64,000 nucleotides of DNA from Zantedeschia hybrid cultivar (Eukaryota > Streptophyta > Magnoliopsida > Alismatales > Araceae). Where the stretch lies: positions 55,655,501-55,719,500 of the forward strand of contig JARZZO010000016.1 in assembly GCA_030544215.1 (NCBI GenBank), read 5' to 3'. Of the stretch, positions 22,601 to 34,600 are shown in pieces. The notes below the pieces were generated by a model, which saw only the letters and a program-made list of their open reading frames with translations, did not search any database and was not told the origin of the DNA. The stretch's first letter is position 1; every line of letters starts with the position of its first letter. The translations under genes and the position numbers were made by a program.

Positions 22601-25600
22601 CTTTTGGGCAACTCCTCTTTATTTTGTCTCCTTAGGGAGCTTTGATGTAATGTTACACCGTCTTGCTGTTTGTATGGGGGCTTTTGTTTCCTAACTCTTC
22701 TTTCACTTGTTTATTCTTTCTTTTGTTTATAATACAAGTGGTACTATCCACATTAAAAAAAATGCTGCTTCCTGCTTTTCATATTCTTTTGATTAGTTTT
22801 AAGTGGAATACCATAGTTATGAATTTTATTTTAATCTACAAATTATGATAGAAAGTACTCTTTCATTCACGTACGGACATTGGAAAAGAAAATATTTGGT
22901 GGCTATTCAAACTTAAACATGTTATAGAGACTCAGGTTGATGCAGAAGGTGCCAAGATTGAGGATCCTAGATTTCACCTGGGTGTTAATGACTGCAGTGG
23001 ATTGCAAAAAAGAGGTTATGTAAAATAGATAGCTTTATGACCATCAAGTACCTTTTTAAGGTTCTAAGGGAAGTTCTACATGATGGCAATAAGGTTGGCT
23101 ATGCATATGACTGGAAGTCCTGGGCATCGTAGAGGTGCATGAAGGCTAATCTGAATTGCAAATATGTGGATGCCAAGACAAGTGAGTGGTGTGGTATTGT
23201 TGACAGCACAAGAGAAAGAATGAAGGTATAGAAGATAGCGGTATAAAAAATGTAAGGTGAACTATTAACCTGTGTTTAAAATTATTAGTTTGGATATGTC
23301 CAACTTAAACAAGTAGTGTCAATAAGGAAAGGGAAACATTCATGCCTAAGGCGTGAGGGTAAGCCAAGGAGGTAGTACATAGAGGTCATAATAACCATAA
23401 TATACCAAGACACTGTCAGTTTCAGCTGACATTTCTGCTGATATGTATCTAAACGTTGTCAAAATATTTTCTTTTCATTGTTCCGTTGCTCTAGTCATGT
23501 GCATGTGCCATGTTTTGCTGTGAATAGTTTTCTGCTAGACTACGAAGAAGATAAGGTTTTTTTTCCTGTTCTGATGGTATTAGTATCCCAGGAACAAACG
23601 TTGGTTCTCTGAAGCAAAAATTCAGGAGGCTTCAGCTAAAGATGGATGCTCCAGAAAATGTTCTTTATCAAGCTCATGCTCAAGCAAGGCCAATTACTGA
23701 TTTTCTTCATGAGAATGGTGATCTTACTGCAACTGCCTTCTTCTTTTAATCATGCATAAGACCATGTTTCACCTTCTGCTAGACTATTAGGTATGACTCA
23801 GGTTATCTGTCATGCCCAATGGCATAAACAGAAAAAGTCTGTCTCTTGGTAATTCAGATCACACAATTCAGAAAAAGCATATTCGGTTGCATCTAGAAAC
23901 ATCAAATAATTTTTTTCTTGATTTGTCCAGTGCTGTAATGTCATTTCTGATGTCTCAATAAGTGCATGTAGTTTGACTTCAGATTGTTAGATGCAGGGAA
24001 CTTAACTGGCCAGGAAATCATTTTTCAAGTGGGTTGGTGGATTAATCTAATTATCATAGAGTGAACACGTGATGCAGGATATAATATTGTCTATTGTATT
24101 ACCTGCGACTTATGTGCTAATCAGAATTGAGCTGCACTGAAGCTGATGGGTCCATGGTTCAAGTTATTTTGGTAAGAATAGAAATGGACCAAAGGTGTTT
24201 GTACCTGGTCCAGTTTCTTGTTTGGGTTTGCTTGATTAGTATAGACAGACCCCTTGCTCCATTATGATGGGATTGTGTTCAAGTAGGCCAGTTAGGTTAT
24301 GGATTTAGCAGGCAATATGTTTAATAGTGGTTGATGGAAAAGAGACCTGTTAGACTGATGGATGTAAATGGTCTGGATGTTTATCAATCAAATTTGGTCC
24401 AGTTTGTAATCGAATCTGGATGTTTATACTAATCTGGATAGAGTGGTTCACTTTATTTCTAGTAGAGTTCTAGTAGAGTGGATGAAGGTTTTTTGTAAGG
24501 AGCACATTGCTAGTGCCTCCTTTTTTCTTCTTTTGGTGGGCCATACATTGATGCACCGGTTGGTGCTTTGTATAGTGAGCTGTTTGAGAGTTTTTGCCAC
24601 CAACTTTGTAATCCTCTTTTTCTTAATACATTTATGTGGTACCATCCATCCAGTTTGTTATTTGGGTTGGTTTGATTAGGATAAAGGCCTGGCTCAAAAC
24701 ACAGACTCCTCACTCCAGTGTGATAGGATTTTGTTCAAGTAGGCCAGTTAGTATATAGATTTAGCAAGCAATATGTTTAATAATGGTTGATAGAAAGAAT
24801 ACCTGTTAGACTGATGGATGTTAATGGTATGGATGTTTATCAACGATGGACTCGGGTGAAACCCTGTAGGAACTGAGGTTAGAAAAGATGAGAAAAATAT
24901 TGTTAGAGTTTCTTGAGGCATTAACCTCTTGTATGCCTTTGTGGTGATTGTCATGTTCCTGTAAGGTATTTGGGTAGGATTATGCGAGGGAGTCTAAATC
25001 ATTGGAATCCCTGGCATCCACCATCTTTTTCAAATGAAAATGAGGTGTTACGTGCAGAGAGATTTTAGGTGAGGAGAGAGGTCTACACAAAAAGAGGTAG
25101 GAGACCCTCCATATTCTTTCTTGAGGTGGATTTGGAAAAAGTTGTGTGACCAATGGTGGTTGAAGGTTTGAAAGGACAAAGGGGCATAAAAAGTTGTTCT
25201 TTCTGCGGAAAGTGAGGGTTTAAGGTAAATGAATTTGTAAATGACATATAATCTAGTCAATGACCCGTGACACACCCAAATGAATATTTAAACATATATA
25301 ATCTAATCAATGACCCATAACACACCCAAATGAGATTCTAAACATGGATTTCTATCATAAAAATCCGTACTAACTCAAACCTCCTAGATCATGGTTGGCA
25401 GTATCGGCTGATACCGATACATATTGGCCAGTACGTATCTGTATCGGCCTAGTCTGGTACGATACCTGTAAACATGTATCGGCTAATACTGGTCGATACT
25501 AGGCCGACACGTATCGGTATCCGTACCCTCCGATACCGGTAACGATACTGGTACTGCCATCCTTGTCCTAGATGGTCATATTGTGAGAATAATCCTTACT

Positions 25601-28600
25601 CATTATTTTTAATGTTGCATCCACAATCTACTGTCTGAAGTTATCTTCACCATGTTCTTGGTACCTACATGCCTTTTAGAGGTAGTTGATATGAGGCAAG
25701 CAACTTAGGAAAACTTTGCCAACCCCTAGGATCATGCACTGGATCTAGCTGGCCCTAGATCATTGGGATAGGGCTTATAATGATGTTAATGATGATGACC
25801 TTTTGATGGGGAGATGGTGGTGGTTATTAGGGTTCAGCTGAGCATTGTGAGAAATGGGGAAACCGGGAAAGGAGGAGAAAAAGGTCAGGGCAATATTGGT
25901 TTCAGGCTTATAGTGATGGATCTGCCAGGCCCTGTGGGCTCTAATGCTTGGCTGCACTTGGGAACTTCAGGTGAAGTACTTCCTACAGAAGTACCACCAA
26001 GCGGAAGTAACTTTGAGTAGAAGTACCTCTTATCCTAGAAGTATAAGGAGTTTAGAAACATATAATGGACACAACATTAGAAGTACCACTTCATAAATTT
26101 TGACCAAAGTACCCTCATTCTAGTTATTTAGGAATTGAGTCACCTACAATATATAATATATATAAAAATAAATTAAATTATAAAATATAATATAATAATA
26201 TATCATTTTTAACACATAAAATATGTGGAAGATAAATATTCGTACAATTTACTTAAAGTAAAATTTCTAATAAAAAATAAATGTCATATAAATAAAGACA
26301 TAATTATCCACTGTCATATTTGTGAGATTGGGTTTTGGACGGAAAACTGAAGACAGAAAACTGGAGTCAGCTAAAATGAGTATTATATGGGTGAACTAAT
26401 TTATTAGTACAGCAATTTGCGACATTCCAAATGTCCTCCAAACACAAGGAAAACACTGTTTTAAGATATTTTATGATTTCTACAGTAGTTTACTGTACAC
26501 GGTCAAGATTCTTTGAATTCTTTCCATTACCTCTTTCTCTGGTCCTTAGATGGTTTCTCTTTTATTTGAGATGGCAAGTTGCCTTAAAAAGTTATCCAAT
26601 GTCTATGGTGTTGCATCTAGATCTTTTCAAGAGCTATCTGAGATCTCTTCTTTTTAGAGCCTCCGGAGATGTTGTTAAGAAGCGAAATGACAAATCTCCC
26701 GCTGTTATGACTGTGAAACTAAAGTAAGTTTAACATTAAATCTAGAAACCTATAGGTTCTTTCCACCTTTTTTTTGGGGAAAAAAATCCGGTTTATACTG
26801 CTAATTTTATTAGAAATAAATAGAAGTAGTACAATCAAAAGAGAGGAGAGGTTCCTATCTTAGAAAAAAATTAAAATCTGAAAGCACTTATGATACTACT
26901 CTTGGACCAGTCTTCAGAAGATACCCCAATGATATGACGACTCCAATCATGCACATATGAAATGATCATCATGACAATATTCTTACTGCCTACACAAATC
27001 CCCATACATGTTAATACCGGTGATGGCATGTTTGGGACCTGACCTAGCATGTCTCTCCTATCGGATTATTTGAAAATCCATATCATTTTTGTTTTTTTTT
27101 GGAGAAATATAGGTCAATTTTATGTATTTTATTTATTGGACTATGAGAGCTTGGGATTAGCCCTCAGGAAGTCCGGGATTTCGGATCAGGCGAAGATCCG
27201 AGTATATGACCTCTCTCCACTGACCTCGGTCAGTGTTAATTACGTCGAACAACTACTCGATAACTCTTGATTAACCGTCCGTTGATGTCTTTATAACATG
27301 CAACACTACTACTACAGGCATCACATGCATATGAAGATATATTTTAGGTTAAGCTCTTGGCCTCACCTAAGTTTAGGATGAGTTCATATGGTTTTGGATT
27401 GATTTCAAGATATCTGGATTGATTCCAAGTTATTTGGATTGATTCCCAGTTATTTAGACCCATAAGGGTATTTTTGTAATTATGCCAAGTTGGAGGGTAT
27501 AGGGGTATTATTGTCACTTTAGGTTTTTTAACATTTTAGGGAGACTTGAAAATCCTTAGAATGTATTTTAGGATCATTTTAAACGTATTTGAGTTATAGG
27601 GGTATTTTGATAATTTTACCTTAAATCGGGTTTATTAGACTTAGAGTCTTTTTTTATATTTTTTCTGAGATTTTTTTATTTATTTTATCATATTGAGGGT
27701 ATTTTGGTAATTTTACCCATCTTATTAAGGTTTGGAGGGTATTTTGGGTATATGAGAGATTTTGATATTTTTAAAAATTTTCTGTGATTTTTACAGATTT
27801 TTATCATGTATGAGGGTATTTTTGTAATTTGTATTAAGTTCTAGGAAAATTTTAGTTATTTCAGAATTTTATATGTTTTTAAATTTGGTTCTCTGTTTTT
27901 TACTGGTTTTTACTGATTTTTTATTAATTTTACTAATTTTTATTAATTAATTAGATATATGAAAGATATTTAAGTCACATTTTTGGATTTATGTAATTTT
28001 CAGATTTTGTTTTCTGATTTTTACTAAGTAGTTTACTGATTTTTATAGAATTTTTTTCTGATTTTTATATTCATTTTACTGATTTTAAATAATTTTCGCA
28101 GATTTTATTAATTAATTAAGCATGGGGGTATTTAAGTCATTTTTTAACTTAAGTATATTTTATGTCTCAATGTTTCATTATAGAATTTTGATTATGAGTT
28201 TAAGATTAGTTATGTATGGGATGAGGCCAATGATATTTTAGAATATTTAGTTATATGTTTTATGTATTTTAATTAGTTATAAAATTAATTATTATGCATG
28301 TGAAAATATAGTAACATAGTGTTACTTAAATAGTAGATTCATGAACACACATGCACAGACATATGCTCAAAGAACAAATAGTGGCATTTCATTCATTATT
28401 TCGGCATAATCCCGTCTTATAGAACGGTGATTTTACAACATAAATTTGGCAGAGCATCCCCTTAGGAATAAACCTTAGGAAGAGAGCCCTCCAATAAAAT
28501 ATCTCCTCCAAATTGCAGCAAACCCGGACAAGAGCACCGGATTTAGTCTTTAAATTGGCAGAGTTTCCTCTAAGAAATTTTGGGCCGAATGGGCATACCT

Positions 28601-31600
28601 TTCTTCTTATCCCTTGGGGGGTATTTATAGGCTTGAAAGCCTTAACCGGTGGGAGGTACCCACCGGATACCAAGTGAGAGAGAGAGAGAATAGAGAGGGG
28701 GAGGGGGCCCGGTTGGCACCCCCACCGGTTGGTCCCCCCCCCCCCCCCCCCCCCACCGGTTTGGGAACCGGTGGGGGGGGGGGGGGGGGGCTTCCCCCCT
28801 TCCCCCTTTTCTTCTTTAAAAGGGGTTCCAACATGGCACTGTTGTCAAAGTTAATCATCAAACCTGAGCACACTTCTAGGCAACAAGTACAGTCTTGCCT
28901 GAGAAAAAAATAGATTCCTGTTGAGTATCCACAAAAAACTCTATCTAGCTTTGACATTGAAGGCTCCTTCCTACCATTGCTCCATGTGAATTTTCCTTGT
29001 GATAGTTGTATTTCCCTTAGTCCACAATCTCCAATCCACCGATTGAAATCCTTCATTCCTACTGTTATCATACCACCCCTGTTTCTGTCATCCGGTGATC
29101 TTACTTCATTGAAGTCCCCCAAAACACACCAGGGAACTTGATACTTCTCTTGACAGACTTTCCATTCCTCCTACATCTGTTTCCTTCTAAGAGCAGTAGT
29201 CGGCCCATACACGTTGGTGAGCATCCAGCTAACATCTTTAATACCTTTCTTAAATATAGACATAAAATTCTCCAACAGTTAAGAAATCCCCAATCCATAT
29301 GTCCGAGTTCCAAGCAACAAGAATACCTCCAGACTGGCCTTCTGCTCTTCTCAATGCAAATTGCACATTATGAAACCTTGTCATAGCTTTAACCATAGCA
29401 TCTGATACCACAGCCATCTTTGTTTCCTGTAAGCACACCAATTCAATTTTCCTACTCTTCACAGTATCACGGACTGCTAGTTGCTTCTTCTTATCATTCA
29501 TCCCCCGGATGTTCCAGGACAACACTAACATTTTTGACCTTGACTCTGCTCCTGATAAAGCACGATGGCTTTACCTAATTGGTCCTCTGGTATGTTTGAA
29601 GTCTTTAGTAAATTCCTCAATTCGCGCTGCCCTTTCTTCTTTTTTCTTGGCTCTTCACCATCACGTCTGCATAACCCTCTGCTTTCTCCAAAATCTCTTG
29701 GTTGCCCCAGTGATCAAGAAAAATCCTTCCTTTCCCTTGTTAGTTGCTATTGCCTTGTCTATCATTGTTTTTTTCATGCACCCAGTGGTAACCGGGTTGT
29801 TGTTGACGAGCCGAGAAGGGGAAAGAGGAAGATGGGAATTAGGAGGGGACCTGCTATGTTTAGGTGCTATGTACTTGTATTGAGCACCTCTTCCCCAAAT
29901 CCTCCATCATGACCTTCAAAAGTTGATTTGATTTTACCAGAGCCAGTGCCAAGCGTCCTTCGTAGCAGTCGTCCTCTTGTAGCCAAGAATCTCAGTGTAC
30001 AGGATCCATCTCTGTTGACTTGCCATGACCGGTAGACGCTCCAGCTGGCATTGGCGAAGATCTTGCCTTCTCAGCCCCTTCTTGCCATAGATGGGTATAA
30101 ACCCAAAAAAACATGTCTTTTATGTTCTGTACCTCGCTCAACCCATCAACTACTTGTGACACCAGCATCGAAATAGCCTCCTTCCACAAAACATCCGCCT
30201 AAATACCCATACCCTCAATATCATTCCTTCTTCAACAACCTTCGTTTAGATACAACTGTCTTTCCCTACCTTCTTCTCTATTACATTCACCCCTTCCTCT
30301 GTATCCACCCCCAGTGAGCTAGTCACGTGAACTTATAATCCTTCACGTGTACGAGTTAGCTCACCCTCATCAACTAATTCAATATGAGTCAGCTCAGCGT
30401 GGCTTATCATCTTCTTTGTCTCGCCCGAAGCCTCCGCTGCCCTAACTTCGTCCGTAAATTCTGTATTCTCTAACAACTTCAGCATACGTCCATCCTTCCT
30501 TCGCCTTGGATCTACTGGAATAATCTTCCGTCTTCTTTGTTTCTTCTGATAAAGACACCCAGATATTAGTTGATTGCCATTGAATCATTATGTTTCCTAT
30601 TAAAATAAGGGTCTGTTCATTATTATTTACCTGGAGGGATACATGCCTTTTCCCCCTTTCTTGGGTTGGTTTTGGGGTTGGGGGGGGGGGGGGGGGGAGA
30701 GAGAGATCTTGAGATGACCATGTAAAGCCGTTGTTTGTTCACTGAACCAAGATAGTCCACAGTTCATCGATGTTTGTATGAAATAATTTACTATCCTTAA
30801 AGACAAAATAAATCTATAGCACTTCCACTAGTGAAAGCAAACTACCATCATTAACTTTCAAATTAAAGATTTTGGATTTCAGTCAAATCTTTGAAACCAT
30901 TTGCATGTTGAGCTTGGCATCCATCAAAGAATACTTGAAAGCCATATTTCTTCCACCATTCAATACAAGTTGTAAAAATTCAATGGCGTATTTGGGTATG
31001 TTGTTCAAAGATTTGAGCACATATTAGCTGGATGGAAAGGGAAGCTTTTGTCTTATGAAGGGAGATTGATTCTCAACAAGTCCGTATTAGACGGCCTACC
31101 TATTTATTTTTTGTCCATTTTCAAAGTACTGAAGTTTGTGGCTGCAAAGCTTGAATCCATTCAAGCTAGATTCTTTTGGTTTGGCAGTGGAGACCCTAAA
31201 AGAGGAGGATATGCTATTAGCTGGGGGAGAGAGTGCAAAACTAAAGAGAATGGGGGGCTGGTCTAAAGAATTTTGTCGACTTCAACCTTGCTTTCCTTCC
31301 CAAGTGGCTATGGAAACTTTTACCATAGATTCAGGCCTTTGGTTGGAAGTCATTTTCCATAAGTACTTTGGTTAGATCACTTTGTGGGAGGTGAGCCTCC
31401 ATATCATGTATAATGTGTCCTTTGTTTGGAAGGGTATTCTTCAGGGTTATGATATCTTCAGAGCTGGGACCCAGATAAAGGTGACTAAAGTGCACAGTTG
31501 GTGTGCACGGAGTCCTCTGCGTACCCTATTCCTGAAACTCTATGCTATCTCCCTTGATCCTGAGGCTATTGTAGGTCAGCACTGTGCCCCTGTGCAGGAG

Positions 31601-34600
31601 GGTGCAGTATGGAGCCCCTCTCTTAGAAGGAATTTGATCTCTTATGGGGAACCCACTTCCTCTTCACCAGCCATGTTTGGAAGACTAAAATCCCCCTTAA
31701 GGTGAAGATCCTTATGTGGAGGCTTTCCTTAGGCAGACTCCCCTTATGATAAACTTGCCAGGTTCATGCAGGAGCTGAGTACTACATGCTGTCTTTGTGG
31801 GCTGGAGGAAGGGATCACCTTGTGGCGATTTGCTCCTCCTCTTCTGATGTATGTCAGCTACTTCTTCGGAAGCTCCAGTGTGCTTTCAGCCCTTGGGACC
31901 TGGCGGGAAGGCTTGTCACCTTTTGGAGCAGGGATTGGTCTTGTAAAGGGGATCATATTATCTGATGGTTGATTTTCCTTGCCATGATTTGGGCTATTTG
32001 GTGGAGAGGAATAGAAGAATTTTCAAGAGGGATTCTTGGACTCCATAAAGGGTGTCTTCTTTTATTTGTGATAGAGTAAGGTTATGGGGCTCAGCTTTTC
32101 TGTACTGTGGATCACTCTAACTCCTCCCTCTTTTGTCTTCATGGGGGGATATTTGAGAGGAGTAACACTTACTGCACTGACCCTCAGTGCTGCACTGAGG
32201 GTCAGTGCAGTGGATTAAAAAAAATATTTTATGATTTTTTTTAGGTGGGCCCTTAGGTGCCCTACACGTCCGTACAGGCCGATCTCCGATCGGACGACCC
32301 AAAAGATCTGAAAAATAAAAAATCGAGCCCCAATGAACAGTAAAAAATGCGTTTAATGGGCCGATCCCAATAATTTTTTTTGAATTTTCAGATTTTTTTT
32401 GGATCGTCCGATTGGAGATCGTCATGTATGGACATGTAGAGCACATTGGGGTCCTTAATCCACTGCACTGACCCTTAGTGCAGCAAGTGTTACTCATTTG
32501 AGAATGACATCTTCTTGGTGTTTTTTTATAGAGGGTATTTTGGTTCTTTTTCTCCCTTACCCTTGTATATGTTCCCTTCTTTTTAATACATGTGGTACTA
32601 CCCTTTTTTTTTAAAAAAACTTTAGCTTGGTGGAACAATCACAATGACGTCATTCCACGACTATCTATTTCTGTTATGATGGACTCACTGAATAAATTAT
32701 ATATGTTAAATACAATTATATTATACATAAATTGATGTGATAGTAAGGTTGCTTGTACTTTCAAAAACGATTTTCATGAAAAGCACTATCCAGCTTGAAT
32801 GTTGGAATAGTATGGAGCCTTTGGGGATATTGTTGTAATATTTTCTAGAACAGGTTGCCCTAGAGTCCTTATATTCAAACAAGGTGAACTGTCACTTGTA
32901 CTTGTAAATCCAAAAAAAAAATTTATAGTGTTAACTCAATGCAGCTGTGGACATGGGCAAACGCTTACCAAACCTTGTAAAAAAAATTCCTGTGTTCGTG
33001 TGTTTGATCTCTTTCTCCCCCGCTCTCTTGTTTCTTTGACTCCACTGATCATAGGAAGGCATCCTGGCACTAACATTTGGTTCCTAAATTGATTTTACTT
33101 TTGAGGCATGAACTGTTGCTTTGAAGGTACTCTACTTTTGCAATTTCTTCAAAGAGAGTTTACCGGTGGTGCCTTAGGGGTTTATTACACTATTTTAGTG
33201 GTGACCATGCGGCTAATTGCCTTTACATTTGCGTGGTGGGAATTCTTGCCAAAAGTCCTGCACCTCGGTTCTATTTATGTCAAATAGATTTATCTATTGC
33301 TCATGGTTTCTTGCCGAATACATTTTATCTAAACCATAGAGGAAGTTTTATGAGGTCCATTTCCAATCATGCCATTGTTGTTCGCATTTATTGGCATAAT
33401 TCATTTGATGGTGAACTCTAAGATGTCCATCCAATTTTTTAATTAAAAAAGGACTTGTCGGATCAGAGGTGGAAGGGCACACTGGAGATTTACATGGCAT
33501 TCTTGTAACCAAACAGCGACCTCTTTACTGTAAACAGTAATAACAGCCAAAAAAATTGGTGGTTTTTTTTGCAATGTCCTTATTTGGTTGTCTTCCAAGT
33601 TATAGACTTTCTCTTTTTATAAAATCTGTGGCTTTTGTATGATTAGATATCATTACATTAATGCTAGGGGGACCTTAAATTTTTGGCTTAGTAAATATCT
33701 GACCAATGGTTATGGTTTCTGTAACCAACCTTCTCTTTTGCAGTCCTTGATTTTTTGAGTGATGAAGCAATAGATGATGCATGGGTCATAGCTTCTTATC
33801 TAAGTGATGTCGACTATCTTCTCGCAACTTCTATATCCCCAACATGGGGAAGTTATGGGCATGAAGTTTTGCCTCAGTCAATTGCTGCTTCTGTTGCTGT
33901 ACGTGGAGTTCTGTTTGGAAATTCACAACCTTTGCCATCTAGGTCTGCTTTTTGTGCTTTTACTGTGTGACACATGAGATAATGATCCATACTCTAGATA
34001 ATTGTTTGTTGTCTCCATTTTATGGCTGAATAGGTGGCACTCTATTCGTCGCCCGAACCTTTGGCAAATTGAGCAGTTATCCAAACACAATAAGGTGATC
34101 TCATTTTTCCTTATTAATGAAGCTTGATGCTGATTTTTTAATACTGTTATGGTTTCAGTAATGGTAGGTAAGTCTGAACAGGATGATATCTTGTGATTGT
34201 AGCTATGATGTGCCCAGCAGAGTTCTACAAAAATCCAACAAGCTTAGAGGAGAATTCTACACAAAGTAGATTCCACAACTGCACAAGTACCAGTAAAGGA
34301 TTTGGCATTTAAGCAATGCCTACCTTACTGATAAGCTATATCATGTTGATAACTGAGGAGAGAATGTAAGAGATATCATAGCTGTCAAGCCTCCAAGGTG
34401 ACTGTACATTTCCATTGGAAGTTGGAATCCCCTGGGCACCTAAGAGCATAGGACAACCATTTAAGCCCCCAATGCTTCTCAGGAGGGAGTGTCAAGAGGG
34501 ACAGAGGGTGGGTGGGTTGGTAGGAGATCAGCATGGTGGATCAATGGTTGGGAGGGACGGAGGGTCAATGGGACTTTCATTGAGCAGCTGGTGGGATGGA

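Noticed and set aside
24205..24845. LTR pair of a small retrotransposon (TRIM)
   Set aside because: The two copies lack TG/CA borders, primer site and purine tract, and the sequence between them is a LINE tail.
26431..26727. Possible extra RAD17 exon ending DVVKKRNDKSPAVMTVKLK
   Set aside because: The flanking exons already join in frame (phase 1 to phase 1) and RAD17 has no such segment that I know of. It stays unassigned.
29509..29912. Plus-strand ORFs of about 115-124 residues
   Set aside because: They lie antisense to LINE ORF1/ORF2 on the minus strand and are shadows.
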